A stretch of DNA of 64,000 nucleotides, from assembly GCA_009360345.1 (NCBI GenBank), contig SPDP01000001.1, positions 682,001 through 746,000 of the forward strand, given 5' to 3'. Below, one piece after another: positions 19,247-28,018 of this stretch. This stretch comes from Alcaligenaceae bacterium SAGV5. Its GTDB lineage: Bacteria > Pseudomonadota > Gammaproteobacteria > Burkholderiales > Burkholderiaceae_B. Numbering within the stretch: position 1 is the stretch's first letter; each line of letters begins with the position of its first letter. The position numbers and the translations under genes are program-made. The notes below the pieces were generated by a model that made no database searches, had not been told where the DNA came from, and saw only the letters and a list, made by a program, of their open reading frames with translations.

Positions 19247-20979
19247 AGGCTGTCCTCCAGCGGATGCTCGGGAATGACGAGCGACTTGAACGGCGCGTCA
19301 GGCTCGACGCCCAACATGCGCAGCGTCCCGCCGGTGATCTTGGAGAACACCGGCCCGGCCACCGCGCCGCCGTAGATGCTGCCCGCCGTGGGTTCGTCGA
19401 TCATGACCGCCACGACGATGCGCGGATTCGACACCGGCGCGAAGCCGGAGAACGAGGCGACATACTTGGTGGCATAGGCGCCGTTGATGATCTTGCGCGC
19501 GGTGCCGGTCTTCCCGGCCACGCGATAGCCCATGACCTGCGCCTGCGACGCGGTGCCGCCCGGCCCCACCACCGCCTCGAGCATCTGGCGCATGGTGCGC
19601 GCGGTCTTCGAGGAATAGATGCGGGTGCCGGCGGGCGGGCGCTCGGTCTTCAGGAAGGTCAGGGGCACGGTGTCGCCGTCGCGCGCGAAGGCGGTATAGG
19701 CTTGCGCCATCTGCACCAGCGACACCGACAGGCCATAGCCGTAGGACATGGTCGCCTTCTCGATGGGCCTCCACTTTTCGTAGGGGCGCAGGCGTCCCGC
19801 CACCGCGCCGGGGAAATCGAGCTTGGGCGCCTGGCCCAGGCCGAGTTCCGTGTACTTCTCCCACATTTCCTTGTTTTCGATGCGCTGGGAGATCAGCGTC
19901 GTACCGATATTGCTCGACTTCTGGACCACCCCGGCCACGTCCAGCTTGCCATAGCCGTGGGTATCCGAGATGGTGCGCCCGTAGAAATTCATGCGGCCAC
20001 CGCCGGTGTCGACCACGGTCGAAGGCTGCACGCGGCCCAGGTCCAGCGCCAGCGCGATCGAGAACGGCTTGATCGTCGAACCCGGCTCGAAGGTGTCGGT
20101 CAGCGCGCGGTTGCGCAGACGGGCCCCGGTCAGGGTCTCGCGATGATTGGGGTTGTAGGTCGGCATGTTCGCCAGGGCGAGGATTTCCCCGCTGCGGGTG
20201 TCCACCACGATGGCGGCACCCCCCTTGGCCTTGTGGCGCTCGACGGCTTCTTGCAACTGCGAAAACACTAGGTACTGCACCCGGGTATCGATGGACAGGG
20301 TCAGGTCGTGACCATTGGCGGGCGCGCGCACGGCCTGCACATCCTCGACCACCCTGCCCAGGCGGTCCTTGATGACACGGCGGCTGCCCGCGCGGCCAGC
20401 CAGCTGCGAATTGTAGGCCAGCTCGATGCCTTCCTGCCCGCGATCCTCGACGTTGGTGAAACCCAGCACATGGCCGAGCACCTCGCCCTCGGGGTAGTAG
20501 CGCAACGTCTCGCGCTGCTGGTGGATGCCATCCAGGCCCAGCGCCGCCACTTTCTCGGCCACGTCCACCGGCACCTGCCGCTTCAGGTAGACGAAGGTCT
20601 TGTCTTCGTTGGCCAGCTTGCGCTGCAGGTCGCGCACCGGCGTCTCCAGCAACTTGGCCAGCTCGGCCAGCTTGCCCGGGGGCGCCTTGACGTCCTCGGG
20701 GATGGCCCAGACCGCGCGCGCCGGCACGCTGGATGCCACCACGACCCCGTTGCGGTCGGTGATCTTGCCGCGCGAGGCCGGCAGCACCAGCGTGCGGGCG
20801 TAGCGCGACTCGCCCTGCTTCTGCAGGAACTCGTTCGACAGGCCCTGCAGGTACAAGGCCCGGACGACCAGCGCCGTGAATCCGGCGAACAGCAGGAACA
20901 GCACGAAGCGCGACCGCCACGCGGGCAGCTTCAGGTTCAGGACGGGATTCTCGGACGAGAAACGGACGCGGCGCTTCAT
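19243..20979 (-). CDS. ftsI: septal transpeptidase FtsI (penicillin-binding protein 3)
   Basis: Class B penicillin-binding protein of 578 residues that cross-links septal peptidoglycan in the periplasm. A short basic cytoplasmic tail and a membrane segment (about 22-44) come first, then a pedestal domain, then the transpeptidase. Catalytic motifs: STIK at 301-304 (nucleophile Ser301), SSN in VQKSSNIGT and KTGTA in VAGKTGTARK. It overlaps ftsL by four bases and murE/F by four bases. Confidence 0.98.
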   Translation of the reverse strand: MKRRVRFSSENPVLNLKLPAWRSRFVLFLLFAGFTALVVRALYLQGLSNEFLQKQGESRYARTLVLPASRGKITDRNGVVVASSVPARAVWAIPEDVKAPPGKLAELAKLLETPVRDLQRKLANEDKTFVYLKRQVPVDVAEKVAALGLDGIHQQRETLRYYPEGEVLGHVLGFTNVEDRGQEGIELAYNSQLAGRAGSRRVIKDRLGRVVEDVQAVRAPANGHDLTLSIDTRVQYLVFSQLQEAVERHKAKGGAAIVVDTRSGEILALANMPTYNPNHRETLTGARLRNRALTDTFEPGSTIKPFSIALALDLGRVQPSTVVDTGGGRMNFYGRTISDTHGYGKLDVAGVVQKSSNIGTTLISQRIENKEMWEKYTELGLGQAPKLDFPGAVAGRLRPYEKWRPIEKATMSYGYGLSVSLVQMAQAYTAFARDGDTVPLTFLKTERPPAGTRIYSSKTARTMRQMLEAVVGPGGTASQAQVMGYRVAGKTGTARKIINGAYATKYVASFSGFAPVSNPRIVVAVMIDEPTAGSIYGGAVAGPVFSKITGGTLRMLGVEPDAPFKSLVIPEHPLEDSL

Positions 20980-21326
20980 CGCGCACCTCCCGCTTTCGGC
21001 TTGGCCGGCAGGGGAACGCCCGGCGGACCATAGGGCAACAGGGCCGGACCGCTCTGCGCATCGCGCGATTGCGCGAGATAGATGGTGCGCGCGGGCGTGA
21101 CCGGCTCCATCTTCAGTGTCGTGCGGGCCACGTTATCGATCAACGCGTGCTTGGCATGGTCGGTCTGCTCGAGCTGCAGCCGGCGCCAGTCGACATCGAG
21201 ATCGCGCGCCACGGCCTGGACACGCTCCAGTTCGACGAACAGGCTGCGCGCCTTGTACTGGCTGCTGACCAGGGACAGTGCGCACCCCACAAGGGCCACC
21301 GTCAGGACGAAGAGCAGGCGACCCAT
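20976..21326 (-). CDS. ftsL: cell division protein FtsL
   Basis: Small bitopic divisome protein of 116 residues forming a complex with FtsB and FtsQ. An N-terminal membrane segment (residues 3-20) is followed by a heptad-like region (FVELERVQAVARDLDVDWRRLQLEQ) and a Pro-rich tail. Identity rests on position between rsmH and ftsI, size and architecture, since FtsL sequences diverge widely. The ATG at 21326 (MGRLLFVLTV) is chosen; the frame extends to 21425 but that part is Arg-rich and overlaps rsmH. Confidence 0.92.
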   Translation of the reverse strand: MGRLLFVLTVALVGCALSLVSSQYKARSLFVELERVQAVARDLDVDWRRLQLEQTDHAKHALIDNVARTTLKMEPVTPARTIYLAQSRDAQSGPALLPYGPPGVPLPAKPKAGGAR

Positions 21327-21336
21327 TGCCGGTCTC

Positions 21337-22398
21337 CTATGCGCAGGCGGACGAACGGACGCGCGGCGTGCGCGTCCGGGCCGGCGGGCGCCGCTTGCCG
21401 GCGGGCGCCTCGGGCGTCTTGACAAAGGCCCTGCCGCCTTCGGCGGGCAAGGCCGTATGGGTACGCTCGGCCACCCGCAGCACCGCCGAGCGGGCGCGGG
21501 GGTTGCCGGCGACCTCTGCCTCGGTGGGCAGGATGCGGCCGATGGCGGCCAGCACCGGCTGCGGCCGCTCGCTCTCGCGCAGCGGCAGGCGGGCGGTTTC
21601 CGCCCCGGGCCGGGCCGCGGCGGCGATGAACTGCTTGACGATGCGGTCTTCCAGCGAATGGAAGCTGATCACCGCCAGCCGGCCACCGGGCGCCAACAGG
21701 TCGAGCGCCGCGGCTAGCGCACGCGGGAGCTCTTCAAGCTCCTGATTGAGGTGAATCCGTAGAGCCTGAAAGGTGCGGGTCGCTGGATGCTGGCCCTTCT
21801 CCCGCGTGCGGACTGCACCAGCCACGATGTCGGCAAGCTCGCCTGTGGTCGTGACAGGCCGTTTCTCGCGGCTAGCTGCAATCGCCTTTGCAATCTGGAA
21901 AGCAAACCGTTCTTCACCATAGCGTGCTATGACCTCCCGCATGTCATCGATGCTCGCGTGGGCGAGCCATTGCGCGGCGGTTTCGCCGCGCGTCGTATCC
22001 ATCCGCATATCGAGCGGGCCGTCGCGCATGAAGGAAAACCCACGCTCGGCGTCGTCGATCTGCGGAGAAGAAATACCCAGGTCCATCATCAGGCCGCTGA
22101 TGCTGGCGATCCCCAGCCGGGACAGCTCCCCGGCCAGTTCGCCGAAACCCTCGTGCACGACCGTCACCCGGCCGTCCTGGTCGGCCAGCGCGCGCGCCAC
22201 CGAAATCGCCTGCGGATCCTTGTCGAACACCACCAGCCTGGCCTCGGGGCCGAGCCGCGCGAGCAATTCGCGCGAGTGGCCGCCCCGGCCGAAAGTGGCG
22301 TCGACCCATACCCCGGCGCCAACGCCGCCGGCGGGTACGGCCAACGCGTCTATCGTCGGCTCGAGCAGGACGGGCCGATGCAGGAATGGGGTCGTCAC
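21337..22398 (-). CDS. rsmH: 16S rRNA (cytosine-1402-N4)-methyltransferase
   Basis: SAM-dependent methyltransferase (MraW) that methylates C1402 in the ribosomal P site. 353 residues; the N-terminus [13 protein letters not shown], the SAM loop [11 protein letters not shown] and the segment [15 protein letters not shown] are diagnostic. A Lys/Arg-rich C-terminal tail follows the normal end of the fold. The stretch around 21715-21960 uses codons such as GCA, ATT, CTA and CCT that are rare in neighbouring genes, so this part may have been replaced by recombination. Confidence 0.97.
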   Translation of the reverse strand: MTTPFLHRPVLLEPTIDALAVPAGGVGAGVWVDATFGRGGHSRELLARLGPEARLVVFDKDPQAISVARALADQDGRVTVVHEGFGELAGELSRLGIASISGLMMDLGISSPQIDDAERGFSFMRDGPLDMRMDTTRGETAAQWLAHASIDDMREVIARYGEERFAFQIAKAIAASREKRPVTTTGELADIVAGAVRTREKGQHPATRTFQALRIHLNQELEELPRALAAALDLLAPGGRLAVISFHSLEDRIVKQFIAAAARPGAETARLPLRESERPQPVLAAIGRILPTEAEVAGNPRARSAVLRVAERTHTALPAEGGRAFVKTPEAPAGKRRPPARTRTPRVRSSACA

Positions 22399-22402
22399 GG
22401 CG

Positions 22403-22831
22403 TCAGAAAGAAAACTGGTTCAGGACTTCGGGCATGCCCTGCGCCAGCATTTCCTGCTCGCGCTGGGCCAGAACGGCTGCGTCCCACAACTCGAAGTGCG
22501 CGCCCAGGCCGAGCAGCATCACCTCGCGCGTCAGGGCGGCGGCGGTGCGCAGTTCGGGCGCGATCAGGATGCGGCCCGCGCTATCGAGCTCCACATCCTG
22601 GGCGTTGCCCAGCAGCAGCCGCTGCAGCGCGCGCGCCTGCATTGGAAATGCGGCGATCTGCTCGCGCTTCACCTCCCAGATGGGACGGGGGTAGATCAGA
22701 AGGCAACCGTCGGGGTGCCGGGTCAGGGTCAGGCGGCCTTCGGCCTGCACCATCAGCGCGTCACGATGCCGGGTAGGGATGGACACCCTTCCCTTCGCAT
22801 CGAGCGTCAGCGCGCTGCTGCCCTGAAACAC
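22403..22831 (-). CDS. mraZ: transcriptional regulator MraZ
   Basis: First gene of the dcw cluster, 142 residues, with two AbrB/SpoVT-like DNA-binding domains. The start [19 protein letters not shown] and the second copy of the motif, [17 protein letters not shown], are characteristic. MraZ forms ring-shaped oligomers and binds TGGG repeats at its own promoter, in E. coli repressing the cluster. The start codon is GTG at 22831 with GGTGAG upstream. It is four bases from rsmH. Confidence 0.97.
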   Translation of the reverse strand: MFQGSSALTLDAKGRVSIPTRHRDALMVQAEGRLTLTRHPDGCLLIYPRPIWEVKREQIAAFPMQARALQRLLLGNAQDVELDSAGRILIAPELRTAAALTREVMLLGLGAHFELWDAAVLAQREQEMLAQGMPEVLNQFSF

Positions 22832-22874
22832 GGCTTCTCACCCCACTTTTTTGCACAAAATTCTACTATTTCCC

Positions 22875-22903
22875 ACTCTAAATGAGCGATTACGCGGGGT
22901 CAA
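22875..22903 (-). promoter_or_regulatory. promoter of the dcw cluster with possible MraZ sites
   Basis: On the minus strand TTGACC (22898-22903) and TAGAGT (22875-22880) are 17 bases apart, a good sigma-70 arrangement. The start point would fall near 22868, about 37 bases before the GTG of mraZ. TGGGA (22871-22875) and TGGGG (22841-22845) resemble the TGGG half-sites bound by MraZ, though the regular 5-base spacing known from E. coli is not seen. Confidence 0.65.
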
Positions 22904-23049
22904 GCCGCCCGAACACAGTTTCTTCATTAGTAACAAGGACTTAGGCGCACTTCCTCGAAGCTTCACATTGCGAAATGTTCTATGAAATCAGTGCATTGGC
23001 ATTTGAAGTGAAGGTGTCGTCTGAAGAAAAATCAGGAAAGTGACAGAGA

Positions 23050-23086
23050 TGGGGCAACAAGGTAACAAAACAATGCCCTTGCCCCA
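23050..23086. repeat. dyad in the mraZ-thiolase intergenic region
   Basis: TGGGGCAA (23050-23057) is matched by TTGCCCCA (23079-23086) around a 21-base AT-richer centre. It lies in the 407-base gap between the divergent mraZ and thiolase genes. The stretch 22904-23049 has lower GC than its surroundings and shows no gene that I can support. The dyad could be an operator or a hairpin; its role is unknown. Confidence 0.4.
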
Positions 23087-23136
23087 GGCGCCACGCGGGT
23101 CCCGCGCCCGCGGTCCCCGGCTCCCGCGCGCCCGAC

Positions 23137-23157
23137 TAGCGTATTCCTACGACTAGG
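23137..23157. promoter_or_regulatory. candidate operator upstream of the catabolic operon
   Basis: CTAG-CGTA-TTCC-TACG-A-CTAG forms a nearly perfect nested dyad about 80 bases upstream of the thiolase start. NarL/LuxR-type response domains commonly bind short TAC-type half-sites, and a PAS-LuxR regulator gene (29003-29560) sits at the far end of the operon. Assigning the site to that regulator is inference. Confidence 0.45.
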
Positions 23158-23238
23158 CCCGGCATGCGCGGCTGGAAATAATGGCCTCCATAACGACATG
23201 CGCCGTCCCACCGGGACCGGCGCCACCAAGGAGACGCC

Positions 23239-24408
23239 ATGGAGACCCCCTGCATCGTGGGATGGGGCCACACCCCGTTCGGCCGCCTGGACCACTTCGA
23301 CCTGGAAGGACTGATGGTCGAATCCGCGCGCCTGGCGCTGGCCGACGCCGGACTGCGGGCACGGGACGTGGACGCGGTATTCGTGTCCCACTTCAACGCC
23401 GGCATGGTGCCGGACGGCTTCGCCTCGTCGCTGCCCTTCGGCGCCGACGACGATTTCCGCTTCACGCCCACGGTGCGCCTGGAGAATGCCTGCGCCTCGG
23501 GCTCGGCCGCCATCCATGCCGCGCTCGATGCCATCGGCTCGGGCCGGGTCCGCATCGCCCTGGTGGTGGGCGCCGAGAAGATGACGGCCGCCGACGGCCC
23601 GGCGGTGACGGCGGCGCTGGCCCGCGCGAGCTACCACCGCGAGGAAGGCGCGCGTGGCCTGACCTTTCCCGGCATCTTCGCCCTGATCGCGCGGGAGTAT
23701 TTCGCCCGCCACGGCGACCACGGCGCCACGCTGGCGCGGATCGCCGCCAAGAACCACGCCAACGGCGCACGCAACCCGCTCGCCCACTTGCGCCGGGACC
23801 TGGGCTTCGATTTCTGCAACACGGTGTCCGAGCGCAACCCCATCATCGCCGCGCCGCTGCGCAAGACCGACTGCTCCACCGTCGCCGACGGCGGCGCCGC
23901 GCTGGTGCTGGCCGCCGCCCCGCTGGCACGCGGCTTCCGCCGCGCGGTGCGCTTCCGCTCGGCCACCCAGGTCAACGACTTCCTGCCCATGTCGCGGCGC
24001 GATCCGGCCGCCTTCGAAGGGCCGAGGCGGGCCTGGCGGCGGGCCCTGGACGACGCCGGCATCGGCATCCGCGATCTCGACCTGGCCGAAGTCCACGACT
24101 GCTTCACCATCGCCGAACTGCTCAGCTACGAAGCCATGGGCCTGGCCGAGGCCGGCCAGGGCGCCCGCTGCCTCGACGACGGCACGGTGGCCCCGGGCGG
24201 CGCGCTGCCCGTCAATCCTTCCGGAGGCCTCAAGGCCAAGGGTCACCCGGTCGGCGCCACGGGCGTGTCCATGCACGTCATGGCGGCCATGCAATTGTGC
24301 GGCGAAGCCGGGGACATCCAGGTGCCCGGCGCGGAACTGGCCGGCGTCTTCAATATGGGCGGCTCCGTCGTCGCCAACTATGTCAGCGTGCTGGAACGCG
24401 CTGCCTAG
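23239..24408 (+). CDS. thiolase-family acyl-CoA acetyltransferase (SCP-x/lipid-transfer type)
   Basis: 389-residue thiolase superfamily member. The nucleophilic Cys is at residue 85 in ENACASGSAA, the catalytic His lies in EVHDCFTIAE, and a GHPVGATG loop with its His follows near the C-terminus. The HDCF form, not the NEAF/NEAH of classic thiolases, places it with the SCP-x/nonspecific lipid-transfer thiolases, which cleave branched or bulky 3-ketoacyl-CoA. AAGGAG lies before the ATG. It is the first gene of a five-gene operon with an acyl-CoA ligase and two hydrolases, so a role in thiolytic cleavage at the end of a side-chain or ring-derived acid pathway is likely. Substrate unknown. Confidence 0.88.
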   Translation: METPCIVGWGHTPFGRLDHFDLEGLMVESARLALADAGLRARDVDAVFVSHFNAGMVPDGFASSLPFGADDDFRFTPTVRLENACASGSAAIHAALDAIGSGRVRIALVVGAEKMTAADGPAVTAALARASYHREEGARGLTFPGIFALIAREYFARHGDHGATLARIAAKNHANGARNPLAHLRRDLGFDFCNTVSERNPIIAAPLRKTDCSTVADGGAALVLAAAPLARGFRRAVRFRSATQVNDFLPMSRRDPAAFEGPRRAWRRALDDAGIGIRDLDLAEVHDCFTIAELLSYEAMGLAEAGQGARCLDDGTVAPGGALPVNPSGGLKAKGHPVGATGVSMHVMAAMQLCGEAGDIQVPGAELAGVFNMGGSVVANYVSVLERAA

Positions 24409-24419
24409 GACCGATCCCG

Positions 24420-25979
24420 ATGAATGTTGTCCAGTTGCTGGTCCGCGCCGCGCGGACTCATGGCGATCGCCCGGCCCTCTATCGCGGCGCCTCGCGGCTG
24501 CTCGATTACCGGGGGCTTGCCGCGCGCGCGGCGGCCATCGCCGGCGCCCTGCGCGGCCACGGCCTCATGCCCGGCGACCGCGTGGCGCTGTTCATGGCCA
24601 ATTGCCCGGAATACCTGGAAGCCATGTACGGCGCCTGGTGGGCCGGGCTGGCCATCGTCCCCATCAATGCCAAGCTGCATCCACGCGAGGCGCTGTTCAT
24701 CCTGGAACATGCCGGGGCCGGCGCGCTGTTCGCCAGCCCGGAACTGGCCTCGGGCCTGCTGCCGCTGCTGGACGAGGCGCCGGCGATCCGCCACGTGTTC
24801 GAGACCGGCACGGCCGGCTACCGGGAACTCCTGGGCGCCATCCCCGTGCCGCCCGCGCCGCGCCGCCCCGAAGACCTCGCCTGGCTGTTCTACACCTCGG
24901 GTACCACCGGGCGCCCCAAGGGGGTCATGCAGACGAACCGGATGCTGCTGGCCATGACGGCCTGCTATTTCTCGGACGTCGATCCGGTGGACGCGGGCGA
25001 CGCCGCCGTCTATGCCGCGCCCATGTCCCACGGCGCGGGACTGTACAGCCTGCCCCACATGGCCGCGGCGGCGCGCCACGTGGTGCCGGAGTCCGGCGGC
25101 TTCGACCCCGCGGAGCTGGCCGGACTGGCGGCCAGCGTGGACCGGCTGTCGATGTTCGCGGCCCCGACCATGGTCAAGCGGCTGGTGGCCCACGTCGAGT
25201 CGGCGGACGCCGACCCCTCCGGCTTCAAGACCATCGTCTACGGCGGCGGCCCCATGTATGTCGAGGACATCCGGCGGGGGCTGGCCGTGATGGGCGACCG
25301 CTACGTCCAGATCTACGGCCAGGGCGAATCGCCCATGACGATCACGGCGCTGTCGCGCCGGCAATTGGCCGACCGCGGGCACCCACGCTGGCTGGACCGC
25401 CTGGCCTCGGTGGGCCATGCCCAGTCGCAGGTAGAGATGCGCGTGGCCGACGAACGCGGTGAACCGCTGCCGGACGGCGAGATCGGCGAGGTCCAGGTGC
25501 GCGGCGACGTGGTCATGGCCGGCTACTGGCGCGACCCCGAAGCCAGCGCGCGGGCGCTGCGCGGCGGCTGGCTGTGGACCGGCGACGTGGGCGCGCTGGA
25601 CAGCGAAGGCTTCCTGACGCTGAAGGACCGCTCCAAGGACGTCATCATCTCGGGTGGCTCGAATATCTATCCGCGCGAGATCGAGGAAGTGCTGCTCGCC
25701 CATCCCGGCGTGTCCGAAGTCGCGGTGGTCGGCGCCCCCGACCCGGAATGGGGCGAAGAGGTCGTGGCCTTCGTCGTGCCCCGGGACGGCGCGGCGCCGG
25801 ACCCGGCGGCGCTGGACGGACTGTGCCTGGACCGCATCGCGCGCTTCAAGCGCCCCAAGCGCTACCGTTTCGTCGATGCACTGCCCAAGAACCACTACGG
25901 CAAGGTTCTGAAAACCGAGCTCAAGGCCGCGCTTGCCGGCGGCCGCAACGAGCCTGCCCCCCCCAAGGAGACGACATGA
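24420..25979 (+). CDS. acyl-CoA synthetase (AMP-forming)
   Basis: 519-residue member of the ANL superfamily, which activates a carboxylic acid to its CoA thioester with ATP. The phosphate-binding motif YTSGTTGRPKG is at 158-168, the adenine motif is YGQGESPM, the hinge motif is KDRSKDVIISGGSNIYPREI, and the C-terminal catalytic Lys lies in NHYGKVLKTEL. The sequence looks like a long-chain or aryl/terpenoid acid ligase; specificity cannot be read off. It starts 11 bases after the thiolase stop and overlaps the next gene by four bases. Confidence 0.9.
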   Translation: MNVVQLLVRAARTHGDRPALYRGASRLLDYRGLAARAAAIAGALRGHGLMPGDRVALFMANCPEYLEAMYGAWWAGLAIVPINAKLHPREALFILEHAGAGALFASPELASGLLPLLDEAPAIRHVFETGTAGYRELLGAIPVPPAPRRPEDLAWLFYTSGTTGRPKGVMQTNRMLLAMTACYFSDVDPVDAGDAAVYAAPMSHGAGLYSLPHMAAAARHVVPESGGFDPAELAGLAASVDRLSMFAAPTMVKRLVAHVESADADPSGFKTIVYGGGPMYVEDIRRGLAVMGDRYVQIYGQGESPMTITALSRRQLADRGHPRWLDRLASVGHAQSQVEMRVADERGEPLPDGEIGEVQVRGDVVMAGYWRDPEASARALRGGWLWTGDVGALDSEGFLTLKDRSKDVIISGGSNIYPREIEEVLLAHPGVSEVAVVGAPDPEWGEEVVAFVVPRDGAAPDPAALDGLCLDRIARFKRPKRYRFVDALPKNHYGKVLKTELKAALAGGRNEPAPPKETT

Positions 25980-26953
25980 AGACCCCTGTTGCACGCTTGA
26001 CCGGCCGCGCCGCGCTGGCCCTGGCGCTGGCCGCCTCGTGGCCCGCCCACGGATCGGAGAAGAACTTCCCCACCCGCCCGGTGAAAGTCATCATCCCGTT
26101 CGCCGCCGGCACCTCGCCCGACGTGGTCATGCGCATCGTCGGCCAGAAGCTGGGGGACATCTGGGGGCAGCCCTTGATCGTCGAGAATCGTCCGGGCGCC
26201 GGCGGCGCCATCGGCGCAACCGCGGTCGCCCAGGCCCAGCCCGACGGCTACACCCTGCTCTACACCGTCAACTCGGTACTATGCGCCAACCCCCACTTGT
26301 ACGGCAAGCTGGGCTACGACGCCTTCAAGAGCTTCGCGCCGGTGTCGCTCATGGTGAACCTGGGCTACGTGCTGCTGGCCAGGAGCGACCTGGGCGTCAA
26401 CAACGTCGCCGAGATGGTCGCCTATGCCAAGAAGAACCCCGGCAAGCTCACCTACGGCTCCGCCGGCAACGGCTCGGGCAACCATATCGTGATGGAGCTG
26501 CTGACCAGCATGACCGGCACCAGCATGCTGCACGTCCCCATGAACACGAACAAGGTGCTGGCACTGCTCAGCGGACAGATCGACCTGGCCATGGAGCCCT
26601 ACACCAATGGCGTGGCCGCGGCCCGGGACGGCAAGGTCCGGCCGCTGGCGGTGACGCTGGCCAGGCGCAGCGAGAACATCCCGGACGTGCCGACCGTGGG
26701 CGAGACCGTGCCCGGCTACGTGGCCGACGCCTGGCACGGCCTGTTCGCCGCCGCGGGCACGCCCCCCGAGGTCGTGGACAAGATCAGCGCCGACGTCGCG
26801 CGCGTGCTGGCCATGCCGGACGTGCGCCAGCGCCTGGCCACCGCCAGCCTGGAGCCGGTAGGATCCACGCCCGCCGAGCTGCGCGACATCGTGCGGCGCG
26901 ACTATGACAAATGGGGCGCGGTCATTCGCAACGCCAACATCCGGCTCGATTGA
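25976..26953 (+). CDS. Bug/TTT-type periplasmic substrate-binding receptor
   Basis: 325 residues: a signal peptide of about 25 residues ending WPAHGS, then the tripartite tricarboxylate transporter receptor fold. Typical motifs are FPTRPVKVIIPFAAG, VVENRPGAGGAIGA and YGSAGNGSGNH. Bug proteins bind carboxylates in the periplasm; no TctA/TctB membrane partners are encoded here, as is common for orphan Bug genes in this group. Being inside the operon, it probably captures the substrate or a product of the same pathway. It has AAGGAGACGAC before the ATG, identical to the site in front of the MBL-fold gene. Confidence 0.92.
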   Translation: MKTPVARLTGRAALALALAASWPAHGSEKNFPTRPVKVIIPFAAGTSPDVVMRIVGQKLGDIWGQPLIVENRPGAGGAIGATAVAQAQPDGYTLLYTVNSVLCANPHLYGKLGYDAFKSFAPVSLMVNLGYVLLARSDLGVNNVAEMVAYAKKNPGKLTYGSAGNGSGNHIVMELLTSMTGTSMLHVPMNTNKVLALLSGQIDLAMEPYTNGVAAARDGKVRPLAVTLARRSENIPDVPTVGETVPGYVADAWHGLFAAAGTPPEVVDKISADVARVLAMPDVRQRLATASLEPVGSTPAELRDIVRRDYDKWGAVIRNANIRLD

Positions 26954-27004
26954 GCCTCCACTAGTGAATACATATAGAACGCAGAACAACCAGAAGGAGA
27001 CGAC

Positions 27005-28018
27005 ATGACGACCTCGACCGCCAAATGGCGCTTCACCAAGGGCTTGCACGACCTGGGCAACGGTCTGCACGCCTACCTCGTGCCCGACGGCAGCTGGGGC
27101 TGGTCCAACGCCGGGCTGATTTCCGACGGTGGCGAATCGCTGCTGGTCGACACCCTGTTCGACCTGCCCATGACCTCCGAGATGCTGGCCAGCATGCGCG
27201 ACGCCGTGCCCGCCGCGAAGCGGATCGGCGCCCTGGTCAACACTCACGGCAACGGCGACCACACCTTCGGCAACCAGTTGCTGGAGGGATCGCGCATCAT
27301 CGCGTCCAACGGCTGCGTGGAGGACATGAAGCACCGCCCGCCCGAACAGTACGCAGGATGGCAGAAGGACTGGCCGAGCATGGGCATGGCCGGCAAGTTC
27401 TGGCAAGAGGTGATCGGTTCGCGATTCGACTTCAGCGGCATCCGCCTGACGCTGCCCACCGAAACCTTCGACCACCGCATGGACCTCAAGGTCGGCGACA
27501 AGGAAGTCCAGCTCATCGAAGTCGGCCCGGCCCATACCCGAGGCGACGTCCTGGTCTACGTACCGCAGGACCGCACCGTTTTCACCGGCGACATCATGTT
27601 CGTCGGCGCCCATCCGGCCATCTGGACCGGCCCGGTCTCGAACTGGATCGCCGCCTGCGACCGGATGCTGGGCTGGGACGTCGAGACCATTGTGCCCGGC
27701 CATGGCCCGATCACGGATAAGGACGGCGTGCGGGAATTCCGCGATTATCTGATCTACCTGCTGGCCGAGTCCCGCCGCTGCCTTGAGGCGGGCATGTCCT
27801 TCGAGCAGGCGGTGGACGCCATTTCGATGGACCGCTGGGCGAACTGGGGCGAGGACGAACGGCTATGCGTCAATGTCTACGCCTGCTACCGCGAAATCTC
27901 GGGCGGCGCCCTCCCGGCGCCGAACGTCATGGACATGCTGGCGCTGATGGGTAAACGCCATTTCGCGCGCAAGCCGCACGCCTGCGGACACGACCACTGC
28001 GACGGGAACCACTCATGA
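27005..28018 (+). CDS. metallo-beta-lactamase-fold hydrolase with HxNxDH motif
   Basis: 337 residues, no signal peptide. The metal-binding loop reads THGNGDHTFGN, residues 80-90, so the usual second His of HxHxDH is Asn83. Other ligands are present: His in GPAHTRGD, Asp in FTGDIMF and His in VPGHGPI. A His/Cys-rich tail (HACGHDHCDGNH) ends the protein and may bind metal. The substrate is unknown; MBL hydrolases of this kind open esters, thioesters or lactones. It starts 51 bases after the Bug gene and overlaps the FAH-family gene by four bases. Confidence 0.85.
   Translation: MTTSTAKWRFTKGLHDLGNGLHAYLVPDGSWGWSNAGLISDGGESLLVDTLFDLPMTSEMLASMRDAVPAAKRIGALVNTHGNGDHTFGNQLLEGSRIIASNGCVEDMKHRPPEQYAGWQKDWPSMGMAGKFWQEVIGSRFDFSGIRLTLPTETFDHRMDLKVGDKEVQLIEVGPAHTRGDVLVYVPQDRTVFTGDIMFVGAHPAIWTGPVSNWIAACDRMLGWDVETIVPGHGPITDKDGVREFRDYLIYLLAESRRCLEAGMSFEQAVDAISMDRWANWGEDERLCVNVYACYREISGGALPAPNVMDMLALMGKRHFARKPHACGHDHCDGNHS

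Noticed and set aside
16277-19375. Very long plus-strand open frame (over 1,000 codons) opposite murE/F, with similar ones opposite murD and others
   Set aside because: Rich in Arg, His, Gly and Gln with no recognisable domain; it mirrors the coding strand of the Mur ligases, as is usual in GC-rich genomes.
23181-24419. Long open frame running into the acyl-CoA ligase frame
   Set aside because: It is an out-of-frame reading of the thiolase gene; the ligase begins at ATG 24420.
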